Assembly: GCA_036897095.1 (NCBI GenBank)
Contig: JAYMSP010000116.1
Location: forward strand, 1 to 64,000
Direction: 5' to 3'
From: Plantago elongata
Taxonomy: Eukaryota; Streptophyta; Magnoliopsida; Lamiales; Plantaginaceae
DNA: 64,000 nt
Position numbers and translations under genes: made by a program. Under the pieces are notes generated by a model. It did not search any database and was not told the DNA's origin. It saw nothing but the letters and a program-made list of their open reading frames with translations. Position 1 is the stretch's first letter. Each line of letters starts with the position of its first letter. Shown in pieces: positions 1 to 11,099 of this stretch.

Positions 1-79
1 TGCTGAATCAGTAGTATAAGTGTGGTTTTCTTTTTTAGGTTATGAAGTAATTTTGGAGATGTAACGAATAATATTTTAG

Positions 80-104
80 TATATATATATATATATATAT
101 ATAT
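80..104. repeat. (AT)n microsatellite
   Basis: About twelve uninterrupted AT units. Confidence 0.9.
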
Positions 105-324
105 TGTGGTATTCGTCACGATCCCTGACGTCCGGACCAGATCTGGGGCGCTACATTAACCGTTTAAAAGAAAACCTCAAAATTGTGATTAATCAATTTT
201 TAAAACATGACGAAGATGAATATCCACGAAGAGACAAAATTAACATTCACATATATGTTAGCAATGCTTGTAATGTTTTTTATAAACCATCTAACCTATA
301 ACTGAACTTCATCACCATATTTAT

Positions 325-579
325 TACTCCCTTCGTCCTAATAAACTTTATACATTTATTATTTTTAGCCGTTCCATTAAACTTTATGCATTACTAAAAA
401 GGAAGTTACCCAACCACTAACAAATAATAAACAATCTCAACTTTACATAAAAATTACACATTTTGTCACTAAAATTACATTTTTCCTCGTCGTCTTCACT
501 TTTTATCATTACTTTAACTTTTCGCATAAAACTACGTGTCAACCTTGATATATGAAGTTTGCTGGAATAGGGGGAATAT
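325..579 (+). mobile_element. Stowaway-like MITE, copy 1
   Basis: The left end reads TACTCCCTTCGTCC. The right end, reverse-complemented, gives a related TATTCCCCCTATTCC, so the element has imperfect terminal inverted repeats flanked by TA. The interior, around 410-475, shares a long block with the element at 51.84-52.11 kb in the opposite orientation. There is no coding capacity. The CTCCCT(C/T)CGT terminus is typical of plant Tc1/mariner-derived Stowaway MITEs. Confidence 0.7.
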
Positions 580-933
580 AATTTATACCTTACTTCAGTT
601 TAGTCTAATTCAATTAAATTCTATTGAAAATAACACAATCTCTGAGGAGATTGATGTATCAAGTGTCTAAATCGACTGGCTTGCTAAACAAATCAAATCA
701 ACTAATCTAATCATTCATATTTCAATTTCAACTACTTAATTAACATGACAACAACAGTTTACTAGAGAATTTGGATAATTAGAATATGTTTTCTTTTGGG
801 AAAAATATCCATGGATCATAATTAGTTCCAATAATTTAGGGAAGGGACGGACCCTTAAATGAACGGCGTGTTTAGCATAGTGTGCCGGGACCAAATGGTC
901 CCTTTCGGTTTGTACATCTTGTTAATAAAGTTT

Positions 934-1094
934 AGGGTCGATTGATATAGAATTTAAATGGATATTTGGATGGATTTTGATGAAATTATGTTTGAAATGA
1001 AATTAAAATTGAAGTATTTGAAGTGTATTTTAGATTAAATCACTGTACATCAAGTCAAATGAACCTATTTAAATGCTTTGTCAAACAATCCCTA
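934..1094 (+). mobile_element. Harbinger/Tourist-like MITE, copy A
   Basis: This is one of three related copies in the window, with a shared core around GATGAAATTATGTTTG and GTGTATTTTAG. The ends are AGGGTCGATTG and CAATCCCT, an imperfect inverted repeat. It lies 42 bp from copy B, which has the opposite orientation, and the two are roughly 75 percent alike by eye after reverse complementing. Confidence 0.65.
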
Positions 1095-1135
1095 AAACAC
1101 TAGTACAAAACTACTACAGTATGTTAATTTTATTT

Positions 1136-1284
1136 GGGGCTGATTGGGCTGGCATTTAAATGCCCCCATTTGACTCGATGAACAGTGATTTGGCCTAAAA
1201 TACACTTTAAATACCCCTATTTCAATTCCATTCCAAACACAATTTCACCAAAATCACCATTCAAATGTCATGCCAATCAGCCCC
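1136..1284 (-). mobile_element. Harbinger/Tourist-like MITE, copy B
   Basis: A 149-bp element with a perfect 12-bp terminal inverted repeat, GGGGCTGATTGG ... CCAATCAGCCCC. TTT flanks both sides and could be a 3-bp target duplication. The GGGGCTG-TTGG terminus resembles PIF/Harbinger-derived (Tourist) MITEs; the superfamily is an inference. It has no coding capacity and is the best preserved of the three copies. Confidence 0.75.
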
Positions 1285-2379
1285 TTTATCTCTTATTCTG
1301 TGTCAAATTAAAACTTCATTAACTCTCTTCTCAAAACTCACCTAACAATAACATCTACTACTGCTCTACTATTTACTCCGTTCCAAAAACTTTATACATT
1401 GGTACTGTATTATATGACAAACTAAAAAATAAAATGATGAATATATTATTTTATGCAAGGAGAGGGTACCCTGTATCACATCTATTTTCTCGAATGCAAC
1501 GTTTACGGTGTTGTGTTTCTTGTTCTTGAAAGTCAGAGGGCAGTAGTACATGTAATTGTCGACCCAAATTGCATCTCCCAACCTCGCTCCACATTACTTC
1601 GAACATAAACCCCAACTAGCATCTGGAACACCTTTCAGTCCGCCTTAGTAGACTCGAACGTTAATTATTTTACTTTGGAAACTCGATTTTAGACCTTGTC
1701 GTTAAAAATCAACATGGTCAATGGTAAATCATATGAAATGGCCACAATCATAGCAAGTCAAAGAAAGGTGAGCAGTGGGCAGAGATCATAAGCTCCGCCT
1801 CTGCCAGGATGGAGCAAAGCTGCAATCGGGAGCAACAAAGCTCCCAATCGGAGGAAGAACACGATTTAATTACTACATACTAACATAATGGTGGGGTACC
1901 TTTTATTTTTTGTAATGTAACAAATTTTACGGCACATCTAAAAGTGACAAGAAGTTTTACCGAATACATGTAGCAGCCCTTTGCAGAAGTGCAGAAGTCT
2001 TTGTTTCTTTGTTGAAACTTCTCTTTTTCATTCATTGGCACACTAAACTTCCAGCTAATTCGATTCAAGACAGCGAAGTTACCCATCAATATCATGATCA
2101 TGAAAGAATAAAATACGATACATCAAGAAGGTTTCATCATCCTTAGAAGTTTCCCATCAGAAACACAGTCCAAGGAAGCAGAAAACAAAGAAAAAATAAA
2201 TAGAACCTAAGAAGACGTATCTTCTTAGGTTAACCCCATGATAGATTAAAGGAGAGCAAAGCAATGTGGTTTAAGATGATACGGCTAAGCGATTTGATAC
2301 ACCAAACCAATTTACCCTAGAGAATCTATATATACAAGCTTCCTGTTTTGTTTCATCCACAACAGCATCATTTGCAGGG

Positions 2380-5300
2380 TTAAAGAAGTTGCCAGTCATC
2401 TTCTTGACCAACATTCTCAGACCCCCCATCAACAGGATCATAGTCACAGATATCTGAACCATTATCATTCTTTGAACCATGATAATTCGAATGTTTCAAA
2501 GTGCTGCGGGTCTCGGTTATTGTGAACAGTGGAGCACCATTGGATTGATTGATCATATCAGATGCTCGTGAACAAAAATCATCGAAATCAGCTGCCCAAT
2601 TGAAATGAGATCAAATTGTTAATTCGAGAGGTCACTGGCTTTGAACAATTAAAGCAAGCTGAAAAATTAAATAGAAAAGGCTAGTATACCCTTGTTCCTG
2701 CAATAAAACCCTATTGCCAATGATGAATCAATCGAATCCAGGGGCATATGCCTTACAACACTGTACAAACAAAATCAAATTATGAGCTTAATAACTACTA
2801 CATCAAAGCAAGAATCCAGTATAAAGTTGGGTGAGAAGTCAATACTTCACGAAGCATGTGTAATTGCTATTTGGCAGGATGGACTTACTTGCAATGATAA
2901 GATGAAGTGTCGACGTCTACATCATTGCTTTTAATGTCAATTGCCTGTAAAGAGTAACAAATAGCCGTTTAGAAAAAGGAAAAAAAAAAAAGAAGTGCAG
3001 CATTTCATTGAAAAGGTAGTGAGCATAACTGTGGATCCTGACCAATATTAAAATCCCTTTAATATATTAGCAACTAAAAAAGAAGCCAACCTGCCTCAAT
3101 AGTCAATACTCTGAGTCTGGTCGTATGCCGTGTTATTTATGTGACCACGGACAATTATATTGTAAATCTAACAATCAAACTACTTGTACCATTCTGCTAA
3201 ACACAACTGAATCACCTTTTCTTTGAGTTTACATGCAAGGGATTGTACATCTCATAATCGGTCTTTCAACTGAACATTGCACTCCTACTAGCTAGGTTCA
3301 ACAACATTAGAAGATGTACTAAAGCGACTCAGTGAACAATCTTAGCTAAAAAACCTCAAATCATATGTCACCGCAGTTTATTGAACTATGAAGCACAAAA
3401 ACAGTAGTATGTGACCCGTCCCACATATGGAGAAAACTTTTAAAATTCACTCAATGACGACGTTGCAGCTACATTTAGAATTCTTGAAGAAATATACCAT
3501 CTCAACATTCCGAAATTCATAAACCATTCTCGAATATCAAAAAAGGTAAATAGACTACAATTATATAACTGATCGACTCAGTACATCATTTATAAGCAAC
3601 AAACAACATTTTAGTTTTTGAAATCTCGTGTGTTAAATGCTCAAGTCTAGATTCTCAAACACTTCCATTTATATAGCATATTAATACCATGACTCCATGA
3701 GATTCCCTCCTATAAGATCATACAAAATAAATTACAGAGGATTGCACAAACCTGTTGAACTTCATGTGGATCCAAATAGAATGCTTTTTCATCTTGCACG
3801 CCAATTATGTATGTCGAAGCACCAGGCCTACCACCCATAATACCAAGGCTTTGTGGAAATGTAAAAGTAGCACTCAGAAGAGGAAGATACCTGTTGAAAA
3901 TAGAAAAGTACTTGAAGATTAGCAACATGGATGCTTGTGTTTACACATAAATCAATTAGGTGCATTTGGATAAATTATGCACAGAACAGATGAAACAATT
4001 CAAGAACATTGGACTTCTAGAGTAAATAGCCACTGTGGACTTGAGTGGGGAATATGCCACTCAGCTAGAACCCAATGAATCATATAATAGCTGCTTCAAA
4101 TATGATAAATCTCAAGCATCAGTTGACGCTACACATCTAATCCATCACTCTAATGTATATATTGACTGCTATTAATTACATTATACAAGAAAGAGGGACC
4201 ATTTATATTTATCTCACATTATAAATCGTAAGTTCACTTCCTGACCTTGCCAGGGAGAAAATAGCAAGTTTTAGACCACATTTTGGGCCAAAATTCACAA
4301 TAGTTCTTTCCTTATAAAGGTTTCAGTGTTAGACGAGTCTAATAGTTACCTTTCTTTCCCTGTTAGGTATAAGACATGAATGGTAAATATTTTCTCATCT
4401 GGAATGGCATAAGTTTATAAATTTTGGACTGAATGGTAAATATATCATCATCCAGCATGGTCCTCAAAGGCAACAAAGATAGCACTAACATGCTAAGCCT
4501 CTTTTCATATAAAACAGATATCTAATGTGTTTCAATCAAATGACAATTGGATAAGAATTTAGATGGAAGGGGAGAAACATGGACACAAGAGGGAGGGATA
4601 ACATACAGAGGTTAGGGGTAGAGTTTGATAATATGATAGATAAAGATAGATGATTTTTGAGAAAGTGAAAAAAGAAAGAAGATTGATGGAAGTCGTCTCT
4701 ATAGAAATAAACATTGTGTACTCTCAATAATTTTAAGAAAACTAAACCCTAAGCCTATATTAGTAAGCTGGTGATTTTAGCAGATCTAGGAAAGTAATCA
4801 ACTAATCATAGTAAATCACTAAAAGGATCTAGGTCCCAAGCAAAATCGATGAGTGGCCAACATTAATATTCTAAATTAATGTGAATAGAAATAAAGCTTC
4901 TTCGAATCCATAAAATACCTCAGTGAACAAGTGTATACTTACGAATTAAAGAGTCAAAAGACCACTTATTAGCATCCTAAAAAGATTCCGGTAGCTGCAT
5001 CACATTGTAAACAACTAAACATACACAGTAAGACATCTTCGAGAAATCTTATATGGACGTGCATTTCAGAACAAATATTCAGGGGTAAGACGCTTCACCT
5101 CCAACCAATAGGTCGGGTTTGAGTCACCCTTTAGCCGTTTCAAAAAAAATAAAAAGAACAAATATTCAGGTTTTCCAAACAAGTTCTATAGAACATGCTA
5201 CAAAGTAGGGAATAAGATATTTATCATGTCAGAAAAAGTCTATTCTGAAGTTAAGAGTTTGAGATCTTGAAGAAAGCCCTTTCCTCAAGCATTTGATTTA

Positions 5301-6930
5301 GCAACAATTTAGTTATCTTTTGACTATTTCACATACTTGCAACAAATACTTAACAAGCAAAACCCAATCTTCAAGCTTCATGGTTTCTTACAGTCACTAT
5401 TGAATATGAATTAACACGCTAGTTAGCTACAATGCTACACTACTTGCCCTACTAACCTTAACTCGAACATGAAGCATTTGGATTGACAGCATAGATAAAC
5501 AGAAAAGAACAAACTAAAAGTTAGTCGACTATGATGTTTCAGTCAGCTTTTTAGCATGTATCACTATCATACCTTGGGTTGACTTTATCTAGTCCTAGAA
5601 CTAATGGTACCATCAACAGAACAGGAGACCATTCAGCTTTGCCTCCAGAGCATTCGGATAAGTGCCTGTTTAAATCCTCAATGCACAGAACAGGAGCTCC
5701 ACCTCTTTCCCCATCTTCATCACCAGATACAACATATACTGCCATCAAGGTGGATAAGATTCCATTTTCACTCTCCCCCTTCTTGTTACGCACCAGGCTT
5801 TCCCAAGCACGACACGTGGCATATGGACCGATCCACGATCCTGGAGCAAGGCCATAAGCCTGTCCAGCTTGGAGAAGATTGTGCAAGGAGCAAGGTGAGT
5901 CATTGGAATCTCCAAAAAGATGCAGTATTTCTGTGTAACTTTGGTCAAGTGGCTGCATATTTTGAAAACAACAAACCTGAGCATATGTATAATGGCAAAA
6001 AAGAAACTTTATTTTTCAAATTCTGGATGGATTAAAACGACAAAGTTACCTTGTTTGGAGTTTTCCTCCACGACCTTCCTAGTTTATCACAAAGAAATGC
6101 CTGTACACAGAAATATTAGTGCTCCTTATATCAATGCCATCCTCATCAATAACCGATGAGATTCCACTTAAACATGATAATTGACTTATAGAGGACAGAA
6201 GAAAAAGGGAAACATATAATGCCTGGGCAACAAGCATCTGGCTGCTCCGAAGCATGCATCCCCAATTAACATCACTAGTGTACTTTGTATCCCCAATTGA
6301 CGCAAAACCTGCAAAGTCAATAAAAACCTGATTACGTATACCGCCCTTATTCCTAAAACACATCATCCACTTAATCCACTAACACACGTGAACACTACCT
6401 TTACGGTATGTGATCATAATCCGTGAAGAGAAATCTTCAACAAACGCGGCAAATCCTTCACTCTGAGTAGGATCCGATGAACTTGCTTCATCGCCTTGTG
6501 TTGCAACCTGATAGCAGATACCCAAAAGCCAAATATCGCTTCTAGAAGCAGAAACACTCCCCCGATTGAACCCCAAGATCCTCCTCATGGACACACCATT
6601 CATCATGATCCTCCTCACAGCAGCTCTCCACCCGTCATAATAGTTCTTCCCAGCTGCCTTTTTCCTATAACTACCACTAGTATCACACCCACGGTTCTCA
6701 GAATCAATTTTACTACAATTTCCACTACCTGGGCTCCCAAAAATCGAAAAAACCGGAGGCCAAGCTCCCGACCAAAGAGCAGCTAATTTTTGTTGATTGC
6801 TGTTATCAAGACTTGGTTCTGCCTCATACGAGACAGAACCCGGAATCTTTTCGTCTGAACAATTATCACTCAAAATTTTTTTGCTGGAGTTAGGTACAGG
6901 ATCGAAGTTTTCCTCCACAGAACTCTTCAT
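2380..6930 (-). CDS. ATG4: Cysteine protease ATG4 (autophagy)
   Basis: Peptidase family C54. ATG4 cuts the C-terminus of ATG8 so it can be joined to phosphatidylethanolamine, and later frees ATG8 from membranes. Eight coding exons: 6930-6399, 6308-6223, 6100-6050, 5952-5573, 3890-3752, 2944-2889, 2760-2690, 2591-2380, giving 508 residues, near the size of Arabidopsis ATG4a/b. The catalytic cysteine is in NWGCMLRSSQM (exon 2). The Asp/His part of the triad is in FYLDPHEV (exon 5). The protein ends in DDWQLL, a typical plant ATG4 tail that may act as an ATG8-interacting motif. The exon 2/3 junction aligns with relatives only if a GC-AG intron is used (LVAQ|AFLCDK). A 5' UTR intron with donor near 7220 is possible. 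Intron 4 contains a SINE. Confidence 0.95.
5084..5154 (+). mobile_element. tRNA-derived SINE, 5'-truncated, in ATG4 intron 4
   Basis: The body starts GGTAAGACGCTTCACC, contains a B-box-like GGTTTGAGTCA segment and ends in an A-rich tail. It is bounded by a perfect 16-bp direct repeat, AGAACAAATATTCAGG, at 5068-5083 and 5155-5170, the target-site duplication expected from LINE-driven insertion. The sequence matches the reverse complement of the element at 28.74-28.84 kb but lacks that copy's 5' head. It lies antisense to the ATG4 transcript. Confidence 0.85.
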
Positions 6931-7301
6931 TAACTACACTAATCATGAACAGTCGAACCGAAATAAATGCTGCCACATGCTCAAAGTCACAACAGCCGGT
7001 AAAACATGAATTTACAAAACCTGGGTATGAAAAAAATTTAATCCTTTTCACTATAAAGGCATATAAACAATGAGAAAAATACTTCAAAATCGCAATCGTG
7101 AATATTCCAGCTTTAGAACAGTTAATTGGCAACGATTAGCTACAGATTAAAGAGGGATTTAAGGGAAAGAGAGGAACTAAAGATTGAAAAGATGTGAAAA
7201 GGAGGAGAAACGATGTCGCTTACCGTAGACGCAAACGGAGTTGAAAAGGAGTTTGGGTTTGATTTTGATCTGAAATTTGGATTTGAGAATCAGGTGAAGA
7301 C

Positions 7302-7322
7302 GATGATGATGATGATGATGAT
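7302..7322. repeat. (GAT)n microsatellite in ATG4 leader or promoter
   Basis: About seven GAT units, some 370 bp upstream of the ATG4 start codon, probably within its 5' UTR or core promoter. Confidence 0.85.
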
Positions 7323-7379
7323 ATTGTTCGTGCACAACAATGAGAGTTATAATCGGATATGTGTTTTGCACTTTCTTTG

Positions 7380-8992
7380 TCTTTAATTTGGGGACTATTT
7401 GTCTGTGTTTTCTTTACATGTTTTCTTCAATTTTGCAAGCAATAAAGCATCTTACTCAACCATAAATGCCAAGAATTGTGATTCACATCAAACTCCCATC
7501 TCAACTTCAATTTCACTCGTATAACAATTAAGAATAAATAATATCTTAAAATAATTATAAATGCAATGTAAAAGTTGAAATACAACAAATAATAATCAAA
7601 TTGAAAAATGATTAAAAAAAGATAATATTTTTGAATTACACATTACTCTCATCCTTAAATCTTTCTTCACTATATAAAAAACTTCCTACGAATTAGTGTA
7701 CATATATTCAATTTTAAATATATTCTTAAATCAAATACTAAAAATAGTATATTTAATAAATAAAATAAATATACAATTAACTAATTAGATCATGTTTAGA
7801 TTTGGTTAAGTTAGAATAGGAATAAAATAAAAATATACAAACATCATCAAAATAATTAAGCATCATTCAACTAAATTATCTTTTTTTCTAGTTTATTTTG
7901 ATCTATCTCGAAGCATGTTTTTTCCAATTTTACAAGCATCATTCTTCCAATTATGAAAGCATCTTTATTTCAATTTTCAATTATTTTTCTATAAAATTTT
8001 ACCGTTTATTATCATCTCCAAGCATCTTTCTTCTAAATTTAACTACTAGCATAATTTAACATTATATTACAAGCATCATATAATACAATCATACAAAACG
8101 AAATAAGCATTATACTAATTAGTAAAAAATCTAGCACTGAAGTAGAAATCTAGAAGGTTGATTACTTTGGTGATGATGCTTCTATCAATTAGGACATATT
8201 TATTTAATTTGTTTCAACTGGCAAGTAAACATGTTTTGAATTAGTTTCCTATAAATATGAGATAGATTTTATCAATTCTAATGCATTTTATTTCAAATTT
8301 ACTCAGTATCACTAATTTGCAGGAAGTTTTTCATATATCATTAAAGTGTAATAAATTGTTAAAAATATAATTACTCAATATTTTTTTATTTGAAGTATTG
8401 TGAGATGAGATTAATAAGCGAAAATGGGAACCGATAGAGTATTACATATAATTTCATATTAAAGTCTGTGTACATTTGCCACTCAAGTATACTAAAGACG
8501 TGTTCATATGACTAGTTGTATTTTTATTCATGTTTTCGACATTTATGTTCAAATTATATATTAATAAGTTGAAAGGTATTTGGTAGATGTAAATATTATG
8601 GAGTGAGTATTAATTAAATAAAGTCCATACTATGAAGTTGAATTATTTTGGAATGTACACAATAAAGGGGAAAACTGAAACAGTGAACTAAATTGTAGAC
8701 ATATGCTTCATACATAACTTAACAATATTGTGCAGCTTTAAATGTGATACATATATGATATGAATAAGCACATAAAATTTTGTGTTTTGCTCTGAGCTGC
8801 AATCTTATTTGCCTACTAGTCTCACACAGACTAAAGCAAGAAACTTCAATGCCTTCTTCACATTCACAAGGCTTACAATTGTTACAATAACAACAACAAA
8901 CTGAAACACAAAAACTACACTTGAACACCAACCACCAACCTGATGTACAAATTAGTTGGTTCTTACATCTTAGGATATCATGAATCATGTTC
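7380..8992. other. Intergenic spacer between ATG4 and AAP
   Basis: Strongly AT-rich sequence with no gene recognised. The left end is the presumed promoter of ATG4. The right end, from about 8700, is probably the 3' UTR of the minus-strand amino acid permease. Short open frames near 8719-9033 run antisense or out of frame to the permease end. Confidence 0.6.
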
Positions 8993-11034
8993 TTAGTAGC
9001 TAGTCTTGAATGGCTTGTAAACCTTGAGATCAAGAATCACTCCAGCAACCGAACCGGCAGCAGCAGCAATCGAAATCACGAGACAAGCCATGCTCAACAT
9101 CTGTAGGCAGATCCATTTGGTGCTCCACTTCGGAATCTTCTTCTGCGCAATGTACATTTCTACAGGGAAGTAAACTGTCAAAGGCCAGAACCCGAACGCT
9201 CCAAGAATCCCAACCACGTCGTTGAAGAAAGGCAAGAGCATTGATATGACCGTGGTTAGTATCACGAATACAGTTCTCCAGATCAAGCGGAAAAAGTTGA
9301 GGCGATAGGGCTCCTGCAAACCTGGAATAGGGATTTCGATGTCATTCGTGATGAATTCGCTGTCAGGCCACCTGGCATTGGCATATTTCTCGATGAAGGC
9401 AAAAAGGGGTTGGCAGTAAACTTGGTATGCCCCTACTAAGTGGATCACGATGGCAGCATTGGCTATGTCGAGAAGCCAGAAAGGGTTGTAGAATCCGAAT
9501 CCTGTTAAGAGGTTTCCTGGTGCAAGGTCTCCAAATGCGGCATATCCCATACAACCGCAAAGCATGTAGAAAACAGTCGTCACTGATGTGCTGATAAGAG
9601 ACGCTTTCTTCATTGTTTTCGACTCTGCTGGTGGGGATTTCACAGTATCCTGTTTCATCAGGGAAAGGAAAACTAATTCAGTATTGCAAGTCCTAGAGTG
9701 AACCTGCTGCCAAGATCTTCCGAGATTCATTGCTCCGATTACTATAGATATATGCTCTAGTAGCAAATACGGAGTATGCAATTTATTAGAGCTTATAGAA
9801 CAGCAAAACCTTATAGAATGCCTAAGATAAAACATTACCTGAATCTCGATAAGGATGATTGAAAATGAGTACGCGAAAGCTATGTCCCCGAGAGCTTGGA
9901 AACTTCGCCATATTTTTTGAGTTTCAGTAACAGTTCCAATGCTTATTCCAGTAAGACTACCTTTGATAGCTCCGTTCGCTGTCAACAAGATGTATATTCA
10001 GCTATATGATTCATTAAATTCCCATCAAGTGAAGATCAAGCAAAAGTGATAGCACTGAATATATGAACCTGCTACTTGTGCAATGCCAAGTCCTAGGCCG
10101 ATAGATGAGTAAGTGAAGGACATGACTGCAGCAACGATTGAGAGCCACCATATCTGATCAAAGTCTGGAATTTGCGAAAACAAGATTTGTGTGATGCCGA
10201 AAGCTATCATGTAAGGGTTGCTGGACACATGGCATGGATCCTCCTTTCCGTTCTCATGGAAACAGTTTGATCTTTTGATAGCCCTGTAAGATAGTCTCTA
10301 GTTTAAAAACAAGTATCATAGAAACCCAACACACCCGAATTCAACATCAGGATGAATATACTTACATCATGCTAATAGATGCTGCAATAGTGTAACCAAT
10401 GGCTACTCCAAAGATGTTCATATACTGAATAAGCCCGCATAACTTCACTTTGGATCCACCTGAAAAAGCAACAAGATAGTGCATTATGCTACTAAAATCC
10501 AACTTTTCGGTATCCTTTTTTTTTTTTCATTCATGAAGTTGGCAATATGTAGTGTACCAAGATTGGAGCGGACGGCATCCATGTAAGTATAGTTTCTTTT
10601 CCCAAACAAAGGATCACCCGAGCGGTAGCAATCAGCAAGGAGAGTGGAGGTGTAGTAAATCACAAATGCGAACAAGAACATGACGGTTGGCCCAGCAACC
10701 CATCCAAGCTGAGCTATAGCCCATGCTAGGGAAAGGACTCCTGAACCTATCACCGCAGTTATAATATGTGCACTCGCCGTCCATACATTCCCTAAAACAC
10801 CGACAAGAAACTGATCAGTTTTTCAACTTTAATAAGTTTGTTAATACTAGGCAGCAAAGCTCAGTAAGAAATTACTAGTAAAAATTTAAAAGTACCTGTT
10901 CTTTGAGGTCGGCCATCATCATCGATAGCCTTGGAGGAATACTGCTGCTGTGGCATAGTGACTGAGATGTCATAAATTTGGCCGTTGTTGTGGTGGTGGT
11001 GATTGTGGTTATTGGTGGCAGTGCCTTCTCCCAT
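8993..11034 (-). CDS. Amino acid permease, AAP type
   Basis: Proton-coupled amino acid importer of the plasma membrane (Aa_trans family, AAP clade). Six exons: 11034-10896, 10791-10558, 10459-10366, 10283-10069, 9978-9839, 9649-8993, giving 492 residues, the usual AAP size. Family signatures are HIITAVIGSGVLSLAWA at the first membrane helix, the AQLGWVAGP loop, GYAAFGDLAPGNLLTGFGF, and FGFWPLTVYFPVEMYI near the end. Many hydrophobic segments are visible, as expected for about ten or eleven helices. The cytosolic N-terminus is unusually rich in His and Asn (NNHNHHHHNN). All exon phases agree. The exact AAP subgroup (AAP2/3/4 or AAP6-like) cannot be set without a tree. Confidence 0.95.
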
Positions 11035-11099
11035 CTTCTTTTCTAATACCAAGTAAAATCGCAAACGTATCAGTTTCTAGAGGACAATTTACTCCTGAA

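Larger units (their letters stand above)
1..2379. other. Intergenic spacer left of ATG4
   Basis: No gene is recognised here. The stretch holds an AT microsatellite at about 80-104, a Stowaway-like MITE (325-579), two copies of a Harbinger/Tourist-like MITE (934-1094 and 1136-1284), and a fragment resembling the Stowaway end near 1372-1400. The right part, from about 1870, probably includes the 3' UTR of the minus-strand ATG4 gene, whose stop codon is at 2380-2382. The short open frames have no conserved look or coding-like composition. Confidence 0.6.

Noticed and set aside
104-175. GC-richer patch with TGACGTCCGGACCAGATCTG, reminiscent of an LTR-type repeat
   Set aside because: Too short, with no paired repeat, primer site or coding remains; family cannot be named.
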